Made by a program: the position numbers and the translations under genes. From NCBI RefSeq assembly GCF_009720865.1, contig NZ_WNLA01000017.1, forward strand, positions 62,001 through 126,000: a stretch of 64,000 nt of DNA, given 5' to 3'. The notes below the pieces were generated by a model. That model searched no databases and was not told the origin of the DNA. It saw only the letters and a list, made by a program, of their open reading frames with translations. Source of the DNA: Pseudoduganella ginsengisoli. GTDB lineage: Bacteria > Pseudomonadota > Gammaproteobacteria > Burkholderiales > Burkholderiaceae_D. Positions 34,779-43,778 of the stretch are shown here, one piece after another; the first letter of the stretch is position 1, and each line of letters begins with the position of its first letter.

Positions 34779-35759
34779 ATGACCTTACGCCACCTTGCCA
34801 TTGCCGTGCTGGGCGCAGCCTGCGCCAGCCAGGCGCCCGCCGCCGTACTGAACAGCATTGACTTCGGTGTGGCGTCCGGCTACAGCGCTTTTATTTACGG
34901 CAATGCCAGCAAGGTGACCGATATCGAGGGCCGGGTGGCGGTCGGCGGCAATTTGCAGGCCGACGCATACTCGTTTGGCTACCGTACGCCCTATGGCAAC
35001 ACCGGTCCCAGCGTGGTCGTGGGCGGCAATCTTCAATTGGGCCATGGCGCAATTTATAACGGCCCCGCCGCCAAGGTGGACACGAATGCCAGCATCGGAC
35101 CCGTCACGGAATATACGAAGCAGGCAGGATACGCCGTGTATGCGGGCGCCAACCAGTCCACGGTGACGTACCTGGATTTGCGCCAGGGTTCGACGGGCAT
35201 TGATTTCAGCGCGGTAAAAAGCAGGATGCTGGACTTGAGTTCGTCGCTGGCGGCACTGGCCGCGAACGGGACCGTGACGCAGCAGGGTGAAAATACGCTG
35301 CTGAAGGGCGATGGCAAGTCGGATTTGCAGATTTTTAACTTGAATTCTGCGCAAGTAAAGAATCTGCAATTAACGGACGTGAAACCGGGGGCGCATGTCG
35401 TCATCAACGTGCTCAGTGGCGGGGCCGTGGAATTCTCGGGCGGGCAGAGCGGACTGGAAGCGCTGCGTGACCGGGTGTTGTTCAATGTGCTCAATGCCAC
35501 GGCTGTCGACGTCAATACCTTCAGCTGGGGTTCGGTGCTGGCCAACAAGGCCGACGTCAAGGGCACGGGTCACCTGGAAGGCAATGTGATTGCCAGTTCG
35601 CTGTCCTCGGCGCTGGAAATCGGCTATGAAAGTTTCGCAGTGTACGAATTCCCGAACCAGCAGGGCGGCCAGGCGCCCGAACCGCCGGCGATTGCGCTGC
35701 TGGCGGCTGGCGCAGGCTTGATGGCTTGGCTGGCGCGCCGCAGGCGCAAGGCCAGGTAG
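34779..35759 (+). CDS. Choice-of-anchor A family protein with PEP-CTERM-type sorting signal
   Basis: 326 residues. A signal peptide (MTLRHLAIAVLGAAC, cleavage near APA-AVL) precedes a choice-of-anchor A domain: IDFGVASGYSAFIYGN, IEGRVAVGGNLQADAYSFG, VVVGGNLQL, DLRQGSTGIDFSAVKSRML, FSWGSVLANKADVKGTGHLEGNVIA. The C-terminus has PEP followed by a hydrophobic helix (AIALLAAGAGLMAWL) and a basic tail (ARRRRKAR), the PEP-CTERM layout. It is probably processed by an exosortase encoded elsewhere and placed on the surface or in exopolysaccharide. A hairpin with a short T-run follows (35771-35796). Confidence 0.85.
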   Translation: MTLRHLAIAVLGAACASQAPAAVLNSIDFGVASGYSAFIYGNASKVTDIEGRVAVGGNLQADAYSFGYRTPYGNTGPSVVVGGNLQLGHGAIYNGPAAKVDTNASIGPVTEYTKQAGYAVYAGANQSTVTYLDLRQGSTGIDFSAVKSRMLDLSSSLAALAANGTVTQQGENTLLKGDGKSDLQIFNLNSAQVKNLQLTDVKPGAHVVINVLSGGAVEFSGGQSGLEALRDRVLFNVLNATAVDVNTFSWGSVLANKADVKGTGHLEGNVIASSLSSALEIGYESFAVYEFPNQQGGQAPEPPAIALLAAGAGLMAWLARRRRKAR

Positions 35760-35770
35760 AGGCAGCCAGG

Positions 35771-35796
35771 GCTGCGCAAGGAAGCGCAGCTTTATT
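35771..35796 (+). terminator. Terminator after the PEP-CTERM protein gene
   Basis: Stem GCTGCGC (35771-35777) with GCGCAGC (35784-35790), loop AAGGAA, then TTTATT. Seven GC-rich pairs but a short, interrupted T-run. Confidence 0.55.
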
Positions 35797-35939
35797 AATC
35801 ATCTATTTGCAATTAACGAACAGTGGATTGCGAGCCTGCCAGCAGGCGCCGCTTGCGGCGCGAGGGCTGGCAAAGTGCAGGCGGCAGTTTTTCCCAGGCT
35901 GCGGCGCGGACAGGGGGCTCGGCCACCCCGCCTGCCTGA

Positions 35940-36269
35940 TCAGTGGCGTGCGCCTTTTTGCTGCTGCACCAGGATGAAGGGGCTGACCACGCTGGCCCAC
36001 AGGACAGCGTCGGTTTCCGTCCAGCGGCGCGCCTGTTCATCGGATACTTTGGCCACCTGGCCGGCTGCCATCCACGCTGTCACGCTGGTTTTATCGTCAT
36101 GCGCAATGCGCACCGCCACGTCAATCAGGTCGAGTTCATCGGCGACCCAGATCACGGTGCCGGACGCGAAGTGTTTGATCAGTTCAGACCATGCCACACG
36201 CGCAGTTTCGCGGTTGACCTTGGTGTGAAGTTCGATGTCTTTTTCAGGTTTCATTTGCATGGGCGACAT
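35940..36269 (-). CDS. DUF2288 domain protein
   Basis: 109 residues from the ATG at 36269 (AGGA nine bases upstream); later ATGs at 36260 and 36254 are possible. Family features: LHTKVNRETARVAWSELIKHFASGTVIWV, DLIDVAVRIAHDD, then a C-terminal segment with WTETDAVLWASVVSPFILVQQ. It is a small acidic cytoplasmic protein of unknown function, common in proteobacteria. Stand-alone between the PEP-CTERM gene and the NTF2-like gene; 178 bp to its left hold the terminator above and GC-rich hairpins only. Confidence 0.85.
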   Translation of the reverse strand: MSPMQMKPEKDIELHTKVNRETARVAWSELIKHFASGTVIWVADELDLIDVAVRIAHDDKTSVTAWMAAGQVAKVSDEQARRWTETDAVLWASVVSPFILVQQQKGARH

Positions 36270-36361
36270 GATACCCGATCCTGCCGCCGCAGAGCCACTT
36301 GCCGGGTGCATGGCGCCGCGCGTAGTATGGCGTTTCCTGTAACTCATCAAATGGAGACGCA

Positions 36362-36811
36362 ATGCGCTATTCCCTCGTTGCCGCTGGCGCTGCACTGGCT
36401 GTTGCCCTGACCGGCGTACAAGCGGCGCCGGCCAATGCCGAGTTAAAGCAACAGGTGGCCGATACGGAGCGCGCCTTTGCCGCCACCATGCAAGCGCGCG
36501 ACCTGGCCGCGTTCACGTCATTCCTGTCGGAAGAGACCATTTTCTATTCCGGGCCCGTGCCGTTGCGCGGCCCGGCCCAGGTGACGCAATTCTGGAAGAA
36601 ATTCTACGACGGCAAGGATGCGCCATTTTCATGGGAGCCCGATCAGGTAGAAGTGATTGATTCCGGCGTATTGGCTCACTCATCGGGCCCGGTGTACGAT
36701 CCCAAGGGCAAATTGATTGGCCGTTTCAATTCCGTATGGCGCCAGGAAGCGCCGGGCAAGTGGCGCATTGTGTTCGATAAGGGACAGGAAGTCTGCGACT
36801 GTAAAAAGTAG
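36362..36811 (+). CDS. Secreted NTF2-like (SnoaL/DUF4440) protein
   Basis: 149 residues with a signal peptide (MRYSLVAAGAALAVALTGVQA). The rest is a single NTF2-like cone domain: ADTERAFAATMQARDLAAFTSFLSEETIFYSG, GPAQVTQFWKKFYDG, FNSVWRQEAPGKWRIVFDKG. It ends in two cysteines (CDCKK) that could bind metal or form a disulfide. The ATG has GGAGA upstream. A small hairpin (36815-36828) follows the stop. Function is not readable; related proteins are small-molecule-binding or isomerase-like. Confidence 0.8.
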   Translation: MRYSLVAAGAALAVALTGVQAAPANAELKQQVADTERAFAATMQARDLAAFTSFLSEETIFYSGPVPLRGPAQVTQFWKKFYDGKDAPFSWEPDQVEVIDSGVLAHSSGPVYDPKGKLIGRFNSVWRQEAPGKWRIVFDKGQEVCDCKK

Positions 36812-36882
36812 TGCGTGCGGGTCCGCACAGAAAACAAGCGGACGCGAGTGCACCATGGCTGCATCAACAGGAGGAGGCAGCC

Positions 36883-37284
36883 ATGGACCGTTATACCGCC
36901 ACCCGTCTCGTGTTGCGCATTTGCGTACTGGCATTTTCGATCGGCCCGGCAGCGGGCCAGGTACAAGTAGGGGAATTGATGGTCACGCCTGAAGCGGATG
37001 GCGTGACCGTTACGCTGGCCCGGGACCAGCCCGAGCCTGCGCTGGCGATGCTGGAGAGTCCCGCGCCGCAGCCATACCGGCCTGCCATTACCCGCATCAG
37101 GCTGAACGATGGCGAATTGCCGGGCGCCGCGATGATGCAGCCCAGCACCAGGCCGTTGCCGCCCATGCCGGCGCCCCGTACGCATGAAATGGAACGCGAC
37201 GTACTGACGTTAAAAGCCGCCCACGCAGCCATGCTGCTGGACGACCAGCAGCACATGCGCAGCAAGCTGGCATCGCTGCGCTGA
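36883..37284 (+). CDS. Small secreted protein, unknown family
   Basis: 133 residues. The ATG at 36883 has a very strong AGGAGG upstream and starts a signal peptide (MDRYTATRLVLRICVLAFSI, cleavage near AGQ). The mature part is proline-rich (PRTHEMERDVLTLKAAHAAMLLDDQQHMRSKLASLR at the end is helical) and shows no known domain. It lies directly upstream of the two-component system, transcribed in the same direction with 74 bp between, so it may be periplasmic input or simply a neighbour. Confidence 0.6.
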   Translation: MDRYTATRLVLRICVLAFSIGPAAGQVQVGELMVTPEADGVTVTLARDQPEPALAMLESPAPQPYRPAITRIRLNDGELPGAAMMQPSTRPLPPMPAPRTHEMERDVLTLKAAHAAMLLDDQQHMRSKLASLR

Positions 37285-37319
37285 GTTTCAGCCCTGAGAT
37301 TCAGCGCTGACCCGCAGCC

Positions 37320-37337
37320 TTTAGGTATTCTTCAGGT
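37320..37337 (+). promoter_or_regulatory. Direct repeat TTTAGGT-N4-TTCAGGT upstream of the response regulator
   Basis: Two 7-base half-sites with an 11-base period, 22 bp before the regulator ATG. OmpR-family regulators bind such head-to-tail repeats at about one helical turn, so autoregulation is likely. Inferred from spacing only. Confidence 0.4.
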
Positions 37338-37358
37338 CGCCGTGCTTTAATAGCGGCG

Positions 37359-38024
37359 ATGAAGATACTGCTGATTGAAGACGACCTGGACCTGGGCAAT
37401 GGCGTACGCATTGCGCTGGCGAACCAGGGCATGGATGCGGTCTGGGTGCGTACGCTTGATGATGCCCGCCGCCACCTCGAGACAGGCGGCTGCGATCTGG
37501 TGCTGCTGGACCTTGGCCTGCCCGATGGCGATGGCCTGACACTGCTGTCTTACATACGCCGTGTGCGGCAGGGTATGCCGGTGCTGATCCTGTCAGCGCG
37601 CGATGCGCTCAGCGACCGCCTGCGCGGCCTCGACAGCGGCGCCGATGACTACCTCGTCAAACCATTCGAACTGGCGGAATTGCTGTCCCGCGTGCGGGCG
37701 CTGGCGCGGCGCAGCTTTGGTTTCGATGGCGAAGCGCTGGCGGTCCGTGGCCTGGCGCTGCATGCGCCCACGCGGCGCGTGTCCGTGCAGGGAGCGGCGG
37801 TGGAGCTGACGGCCAGCGAATATGAATTGCTCAAAATGCTGATGATGCGGGCGGGCCGCGTGGTGACGCGGCGCAGCCTGGAAGAGCAGGCGCTGCCTGG
37901 CTCGCAGTCGGGCAGCAATACGCTGGACGTGCACATGGCGAATTTGCGCCGCAAGATAGGCGATGGCTACGTGCGTACCGTGCGCGGTGTCGGCTATGTC
38001 ATAGACCAGCCGGGGAGCGAATGA
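37359..38024 (+). CDS. OmpR-family response regulator (QseB/PmrA-like)
   Basis: 221 residues. Receiver domain (1-115): IEDDLDL, phospho-acceptor Asp51 in LLDLGLPDGDG, Lys101 in YLVKPF. C-terminal winged helix (about 125-218) with ELTASEYELLKMLMMRAGRVVTRRSLEEQ and HMANLRRKIGDGYVRTVRGVGY. It pairs with the histidine kinase whose ATG overlaps its stop by four bases (38021-38024). The likely role is response to metals, cationic peptides or quorum signals, as in QseBC/PmrAB; the input is not known. Confidence 0.93.
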   Translation: MKILLIEDDLDLGNGVRIALANQGMDAVWVRTLDDARRHLETGGCDLVLLDLGLPDGDGLTLLSYIRRVRQGMPVLILSARDALSDRLRGLDSGADDYLVKPFELAELLSRVRALARRSFGFDGEALAVRGLALHAPTRRVSVQGAAVELTASEYELLKMLMMRAGRVVTRRSLEEQALPGSQSGSNTLDVHMANLRRKIGDGYVRTVRGVGYVIDQPGSE

Positions 38025-39463
38025 TGCAGGCTGCAGTCCAGGCGCCCCACGCATCCTGGCTGTCGCTCGCGTGGCGCGCGCTGACGGAGCCCAGTCTCGT
38101 GCGCCGCCTGCTGGTTGCGCAAATGGGTTTGCTGGCATTGCTGTGGACCGGCGTCTTTATTTATGCGGCCACGGAAAATGGCACCGATACGCCGGTTTTA
38201 AAAGAAACCAGCGTGTACCACGCGATTGCCACGGTCGCCGACCATTTGGCGGACTCCCCGGCGCGCCAGTATCACAGCCTGGCGGCGCTGGACCGGGCCA
38301 TACACCAGCGTTATGCGGAAGCGGAAGGCGTATCGGAACTGGCGCCTGGTTTGCTGGTATTGCAGCGCAGCGCCGTGGTTTACCGTTCTCCGCATTTGCC
38401 GCAGGGCGCTGAAGCGGAAAGCTTCGTTGCCAATGCCGCCAGCGACGCCGTGCGCGACTATGATGACGGGCGCCTGAAGTGGCGTGTGCGGGTGGTGGCC
38501 GACGTCACGGGCGCCCGCGTCGCCATGTTTGTGCCGCGCGGCGGCTGGCATATGTTTATCACGCTGGCGTCGCATGGCTATTACCTGGCGCCGATGGTGA
38601 TTTCCCTGCCATTCCTGCTGTTGCCTGCGTGGCTGTCGATCCGCCTTGCGCTGCGGCCGTGGCGGCAAGTGGCGCAGGAAGTCGCGTCGCGCGGACCGCA
38701 AGACCTGGCGCCATTGTCTTACCGTGGCCAGCACCAGGAATTGGCCGCCATGGTTGACAGTATCGACGCGCTGATGGCGCGGGTAGCGGAAGCCAGCGCC
38801 CGCGAGCGCAGCTTTATTGCCGATGCGGCCCACGAATTGCGCACGCCGCTGGCAGCCATGCGCGTCAACGTGGAAGCGCTGCACGGACAGACGTGGGAAT
38901 GGCGCCAGCGCGAACTGCTGGAAGGGATTATCAGCAGCGGCAACCGGGCGGCGCGTCTGGTGTCGCAATTGCTGGTGCTGATGCGCAGCGATGCTGCGGC
39001 CAGCCGGATCGATGCCGGTGCGCGGGTGCAGCTCGATGAGCTGCTGCAAGACCGGCTGGCCGTGCTATCCGGGCTGGCCGCGTCGCGTGGTGTGGAGCTG
39101 GAGTTGCAGGCGGCAGCCGGCGTGGCCATCGATGGCTGGCGCGAAAGCCTTGTATCGCTGGCGGACAACCTGGTCGACAACGCCATCAAATACAGCCCGC
39201 ATGGCGGCGTCGTGCGGGTGGGGTTATGGCATGTGCAAGGCTGGGCCGTACTGTCGGTGGAAGACCAGGGGCCGGGCATTGCGCCGGAATTGCGGTCGCG
39301 GGTATTTGACCGTTTTTACCGGGCGCCTAAGCAGACGCAGGGCGGCAGCGGCCTGGGCCTGGCCATAGCGCTGGCCGCGGCCCGGCTGCATGGCGGCCGG
39401 ATTGAATTGCTCGATGGCGAGCAGGGCGGGTTGAAAGTCAACGTGTGGTTGCCTGCCCCGTGA
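38021..39463 (+). CDS. Sensor histidine kinase (QseC-like)
   Basis: 480 residues. Two membrane helices (about 28-50 and 183-206) flank a periplasmic domain of about 130 residues. The H-box RSFIADAAHELRTPLAAM contains His271, and the ATPase domain has DNLVDNAIKYSPHGG (N-box), VEDQGPGIAPELRSRVFDRFYR and GGSGLGLAIA. Cognate to the upstream regulator, whose gene it overlaps. Convergent with the PilZ gene, 33 bp away. Confidence 0.93.
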   Translation: MMQAAVQAPHASWLSLAWRALTEPSLVRRLLVAQMGLLALLWTGVFIYAATENGTDTPVLKETSVYHAIATVADHLADSPARQYHSLAALDRAIHQRYAEAEGVSELAPGLLVLQRSAVVYRSPHLPQGAEAESFVANAASDAVRDYDDGRLKWRVRVVADVTGARVAMFVPRGGWHMFITLASHGYYLAPMVISLPFLLLPAWLSIRLALRPWRQVAQEVASRGPQDLAPLSYRGQHQELAAMVDSIDALMARVAEASARERSFIADAAHELRTPLAAMRVNVEALHGQTWEWRQRELLEGIISSGNRAARLVSQLLVLMRSDAAASRIDAGARVQLDELLQDRLAVLSGLAASRGVELELQAAAGVAIDGWRESLVSLADNLVDNAIKYSPHGGVVRVGLWHVQGWAVLSVEDQGPGIAPELRSRVFDRFYRAPKQTQGGSGLGLAIALAAARLHGGRIELLDGEQGGLKVNVWLPAP

Positions 39464-39496
39464 CGGGCACGGAGCGATAACGCGGGCAGCAAACTG

Positions 39497-40261
39497 TCAG
39501 CGCTTGATGCGCGAATTGAGCTTGTCGATTTGCCGTGCCAACTCTTCCTGCATCATGGGCGACAAATTCAAAAACTGGCAGCCAATCTGCACCTGTTCAC
39601 CCAGCAGGAATGAGCGGTAGGTACGGGCCAGCCTGATTTCCAGGTCGGCAATGATGACAGTGTCTTCGCCCAGCTCGATGCGCACCCGGTTTAATTTGCG
39701 CCCCACGTGCAAGCCTTGCGCATCGCGCGGCGCGCAGCGCATGCCCACGCCGCCCAGCGAAAAGTCATACAGCTGCAATTCGTGCGGCTTGCCATTCATG
39801 ACAAACGACGCCGTGAAATACACGCCCAGTGGCGTTTCCAAGCGCGCCGATGAACGGCGGTTCAGCACCAGGCATTTTTCCGGGAATTCCAGCGGAATCA
39901 AGTGCGGCTGTTCCGGCTGCGCAGTCCACGCTTCATGCGACAGCTTGAATTGCAGTTTGGCGCTGCGCAGCCACGTGACGAACGTGGCTTCGCCCGGCGG
40001 GATTTGCATGCCTTCGTTCAGTTCCAGCACGAAATGCGGCAGCTCTGGGTCGACTGACAAGATGCGGCCCAGCAGCACGTCAGTAGTCGATGAGGGATAA
40101 ATCGTAATGCCGTCGCCGTTTTCCGCCAATATCGTCAGCGAGTCGCCGATATCGTCCGGGTCCGTCATTTCGTGCGGCTTGGCGCCAGCGGCAATCGGCT
40201 CCACGGAGTCTTGCGGCCGTGGCGGGCCTTTGCGCATGTCATTAGGAATGGGATCGTTCAC
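39497..40261 (-). CDS. PilZ-domain, YcgR-like cyclic-di-GMP-binding protein
   Basis: 254 residues. An N-terminal YcgR-like beta domain (about 40-120) and a C-terminal PilZ domain with the c-di-GMP signature RRSSARLETPL (RxxxR) and DFSLGGVGM (D/NxSxxG), then a helical C-terminus (MMQEELARQIDKLNSRIKR). It probably binds c-di-GMP and slows the flagellar motor or controls the surface polymer. The window also encodes an EAL-type protein near 60-61.6 kb that could lower c-di-GMP. Confidence 0.88.
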   Translation of the reverse strand: MNDPIPNDMRKGPPRPQDSVEPIAAGAKPHEMTDPDDIGDSLTILAENGDGITIYPSSTTDVLLGRILSVDPELPHFVLELNEGMQIPPGEATFVTWLRSAKLQFKLSHEAWTAQPEQPHLIPLEFPEKCLVLNRRSSARLETPLGVYFTASFVMNGKPHELQLYDFSLGGVGMRCAPRDAQGLHVGRKLNRVRIELGEDTVIIADLEIRLARTYRSFLLGEQVQIGCQFLNLSPMMQEELARQIDKLNSRIKR

Positions 40262-40405
40262 AACCTTGGGTCTCGCTTAAGGGTCTCACTTATTGGTCGC
40301 GGTATCTCTTTGATAGGGAACGGATTTTCACCCTAGTTTAAACATTAGTCCAGCGTTTCGCTTGCCAAACAGAAAGTAAATATACGTGCCTCGGACAAAG
40401 TGTGG

Positions 40406-41170
40406 TTAAAAGTGTTCGTCAGGCAGCAAATAGCGCCACTTACCCTCGGGTAAGTTGCCCAAACGGACTTTGCCAATACGCACCCGTTTCAAGCCAATCA
40501 CTTTCAACCCGACCATTTCGCACATACGGCGGATTTGCCGCTTCTTGCCCTCGCGCAAGGTGAAGCTTAATTGGTCGTCATTTTGCCAAACCACTTTGGC
40601 AGGCAGCAGGGGCTTTCCATCCATCCACAGCCCATGGTTGAGCTTGCGCAAATCAGCCTCAGGCAGTTTGCCACCTTTCAGGTACTGTACGCGCACCAGA
40701 TATTCCTTGTCGACGTCCGTGTTTTCGCCAATCAACTTCTTCGCCACACGGCCGTCTTGCGTCAATACCAGCAAGCCGACGGAATCAATGTCCAGGCGCC
40801 CGGCAGGGACGAGGCTGCGCAGCTGGGTAGGGTGGAAGCGCTCCGTCGAGCGGTCTTCTTCCCAGCGGTTTTCCGGCTTGATCAGCGCGACCGCCGGCTT
40901 GTAGCCATCTTCAGCCTGGCCGCTGACGAAGCCCACTGGCTTGTTGATGAGGATGGTGACGCGTTTCGATTGCTCGGCAGCGGCCTGGCGTTCCACTGTC
41001 ACGCGCTGGCTCGGGTGCACCTTCGTGCCCAGCTCACTGACGACTTTGCCGTCCACGCGGACCCAGCCTTTGGCGATCCATTCATCCGCTTCGCGGCGCG
41101 AGCACAGGCCCAGTTCGGACATGCGTTTGGAGAGACGCAGCATCTCGTCTTTTTTTGATTCTTCTGACAT
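40406..41170 (-). CDS. rluF: rRNA pseudouridine synthase, RluF/RluB family
   Basis: 254 residues. An S4 RNA-binding domain (about 12-60: RLSKRMSELGLCSRREADEWI) precedes the RsuA-type core with GRLDIDSVGLLVLTQDG (catalytic Asp), INKPVGFVSG and KKRQIRRMCEMVGLKVIGLKRVRIG. The pattern is closest to RluF, which modifies 23S rRNA helix 74 uridines; the exact target is an inference. It lies five bases after the glnD stop and is likely co-transcribed with map and glnD. Confidence 0.85.
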   Translation of the reverse strand: MSEESKKDEMLRLSKRMSELGLCSRREADEWIAKGWVRVDGKVVSELGTKVHPSQRVTVERQAAAEQSKRVTILINKPVGFVSGQAEDGYKPAVALIKPENRWEEDRSTERFHPTQLRSLVPAGRLDIDSVGLLVLTQDGRVAKKLIGENTDVDKEYLVRVQYLKGGKLPEADLRKLNHGLWMDGKPLLPAKVVWQNDDQLSFTLREGKKRQIRRMCEMVGLKVIGLKRVRIGKVRLGNLPEGKWRYLLPDEHF

Positions 41171-41175
41171 CGTAT

Positions 41176-43758
41176 TTAAATCTTCAGTGCTTCCAGTAAT
41201 TCGGTTTCAACTTGTAATTGCGTTCGCTGGTTCGACAATGCCGCGCCATCGACCAGGAATACGTCTTCCACGCGCTCGCCCAAGGTCATGACTTTCGCCG
41301 TATGCAAGTTGATACGGTATTTGGTCAAGACATTGGCAATCGCATACAGCAGCCCGGTGCGGTCATTGGCGGCAATCGACAGCAGGTAATACTGGCCTTT
41401 TTCGTCCGGGCGTAAATCCACGGTCGGCTGGATCGGGAACGTGCGCGACTGGCGCGACAGGCGTCCCTTGACGGGCGACGGCAGCGGCGACTGGTTCGTC
41501 AGCAGTTCGCACAATTCGTGTTCGATCAGGCTGATGATGTCGCGGTAACTGTTGGCAAAGCTTTGTTCCGTCACGAGGAACGTGTCGAGCGCATAGCCGT
41601 GCCGTGTCGTATGGATCTTCGCGTCGAGAATGGAGAAATTCTTGCGGTCGAAGTATGAGCAAATGCGGGCAAACAAATCCGGCTGGTCTTTGACATAGAC
41701 GGCGATTTGCAGTCCTTCGCCGATCGGCGCCAGGCGGCATTTCACCACTGGCGTCGCGCTGTTGAATTTCTCGTACAGCGCGCGCGTTTGCCATGCAATG
41801 TCGGACGAATCGTGGCGCAGGAAGTACGCCATGTCCAGCTGCTGCCACAGCGCTTCGTGCGCTTGCGGATGCAAGCCATACAGGCGCAAGGTGGCCAGCG
41901 CTTCCTGCTGGCGGTTTTTCAATTCGCGGTCAGCCGAGTGGGGTTCGCCGCCCAGCACGCGCAAGGTGACTTTATACAAATCCTCCAGCAGCTTGGCCTT
42001 CCACGCATTCCACACTTTCGGGCTGGTGCCGCGGATATCGGCCACCGTCAGCAGATACAGGCCCGTCAAATGGCGCTCATCGCGTACCGTCTTGGCAAAC
42101 GCCTCGATGACGTCCGGATCGGACATGTCCTGTTTTTGCGCCACGTGCGACATCGTCAAATGCTGCTCGACGAGGAAGCTGACCAGTTCCGTATCTTCCT
42201 GCGAAATGCCGTGGTCCTGGCAGAATTGCACGACGTCGGCCACCCCCAGCTTCGAGTGGTCGCCGCCGCGGCCCTTGGCGATATCGTGGAACAGCGCTGC
42301 CACATACAGCAGCCAGTGGTTCGGGAAGTTCGCCATCAGCTGGCTGCAGAACGGGTATTCGTGCGCGTGTTCCGTCATCGTGAAGCGGCGCATGTTCCGC
42401 ACCACCATCAGGATGTGCTGGTCCACCGTGTACACGTGGAACAGGTCATGCTGCATCTGGCCCACGATCTTGCGGAAGTTAGGCAGGTAGCGGCCCAGGA
42501 TCGACATTTCATTCATGCGGCGCAGCGCATGCAGCATGCCGACCGGCGCCTGCAGGATGCGCAGGAAGTACGCGCGGTTTACGGGATCGCGGCGGAAAGC
42601 CGAATCAATCTTGAAGCGTTCGTGCCACAGCGCGCGCTGCGTGCGGGCCGTCATGCCTTTCAATTCCGGGCGTTCCGTCATGCGCAGGAAGATTTCCAGC
42701 ATGCTTGAGGGCGTACGCTCGAACGTGTCGTCGGCAACGATGTCGATAAAACCATTGACTTCGTTGAAGCGCTCATTGATCGGAACCGGTGCGCCTTCCT
42801 GCGGGAACAGTTGCGCTTCAATGTTTTGCAGCAAAATCGTGTTCAATTGCGTCACGGTTTTCGCGGCCCAGTAGTAGCGCTGCATCAAGTGCTCGCTGGC
42901 GCGGCGCACGTGGTTGCCGCTGCCGGTCGCGTGCAAGCCGACGGATTCCGCAATGGCGGTCTGCACGTCGAACACGAGGCGGTCTTCGCGGCGGCCCGCA
43001 TGCAAGTGCAGCCGTACGCGGATATCCTTGAAGGCGCGCTCTTTTTCCATCAATTGCTTCGCTTCCGTCGGCGTGATCAAGCCATTGGTCGCCAGGGTGC
43101 GCCATGAATTGGCCAGGCCCGCGGCTTTGACCAGCCACAGGATCACGTGCAAGTCGCGCAAGCCGCCCGGGCTTTCCTTGCAATTGGGTTCCAGCGAAAA
43201 CGGTGTATCCTCATATTTCGCGTGGCGCTGCTTCATTTCCAGCATTTTCGCGTGGAAGAATGCCTGCGGGTCCATGGCCGCGTCGTAGCGGACGCGCAAT
43301 TCGTCAAACAGCGCCGGGTTGCCGCACACGAGGCGCGATTCCAGCAGGCTGGTTTGCACGGTGATGTCGGCTTTCGACTCTTCCATGCATTCATCGACGG
43401 TGCGGATCGACGAGCCGATTTCCAGGCCCAGGTCCCACAGCAGTTGCACCAGTTCCTCCAGGCGGCTCCGCGTTTCCGCGTCGGGCGCCTGGTGCAGCAA
43501 AATCAGCAAATCCACATCGGAGTGGGGGAAGAGTTCACCCCGGCCGAAGCCGCCCACCGCCACCAGTGCGGATTCGGGCGGCAGGGCCGCTTCATTCCAT
43601 GCAATGACAAGGACTTCATCGACCACCTGCCGCAGCCGCCGCAGCAGCTTTTCCGGCATGCCGTCCTGGCGGAATCCTTCAATAACCATCTGGCGGCCAG
43701 TTTTCAGCTGGCCCTTGAGTTGCTCGCGCAACTCTTTCTTCATGGCGGCGTGCGGCAT
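41176..43758 (-). CDS. glnD: Bifunctional uridylyltransferase/uridylyl-removing enzyme of PII
   Basis: 860 residues from the ATG at 43758; an ATG at 43743 (MKKELREQ) is also possible, and neither has a Shine-Dalgarno. It senses glutamine and controls PII by adding or removing UMP. Nucleotidyltransferase: GGFGRGELFPHSDVDLLIL. GlnD PII-uridylylation helical region, an HD phosphohydrolase (LFHDIAKGRGGDHSKLG, near residue 450), and two C-terminal ACT domains for glutamine binding. Downstream of map with 20 bp between; the pseudouridine synthase follows. Confidence 0.95.
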   Translation of the reverse strand: MPHAAMKKELREQLKGQLKTGRQMVIEGFRQDGMPEKLLRRLRQVVDEVLVIAWNEAALPPESALVAVGGFGRGELFPHSDVDLLILLHQAPDAETRSRLEELVQLLWDLGLEIGSSIRTVDECMEESKADITVQTSLLESRLVCGNPALFDELRVRYDAAMDPQAFFHAKMLEMKQRHAKYEDTPFSLEPNCKESPGGLRDLHVILWLVKAAGLANSWRTLATNGLITPTEAKQLMEKERAFKDIRVRLHLHAGRREDRLVFDVQTAIAESVGLHATGSGNHVRRASEHLMQRYYWAAKTVTQLNTILLQNIEAQLFPQEGAPVPINERFNEVNGFIDIVADDTFERTPSSMLEIFLRMTERPELKGMTARTQRALWHERFKIDSAFRRDPVNRAYFLRILQAPVGMLHALRRMNEMSILGRYLPNFRKIVGQMQHDLFHVYTVDQHILMVVRNMRRFTMTEHAHEYPFCSQLMANFPNHWLLYVAALFHDIAKGRGGDHSKLGVADVVQFCQDHGISQEDTELVSFLVEQHLTMSHVAQKQDMSDPDVIEAFAKTVRDERHLTGLYLLTVADIRGTSPKVWNAWKAKLLEDLYKVTLRVLGGEPHSADRELKNRQQEALATLRLYGLHPQAHEALWQQLDMAYFLRHDSSDIAWQTRALYEKFNSATPVVKCRLAPIGEGLQIAVYVKDQPDLFARICSYFDRKNFSILDAKIHTTRHGYALDTFLVTEQSFANSYRDIISLIEHELCELLTNQSPLPSPVKGRLSRQSRTFPIQPTVDLRPDEKGQYYLLSIAANDRTGLLYAIANVLTKYRINLHTAKVMTLGERVEDVFLVDGAALSNQRTQLQVETELLEALKI

Positions 43759-43778
43759 CGGCGGTAACGGAATGATAT

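Noticed and set aside
35826..35935. GC-rich dyads (for example GCGCCGC-TT-GCGGCGC) as a DUF2288 terminator
   Set aside because: No T-run on either strand and several alternative folds; too weak to call.
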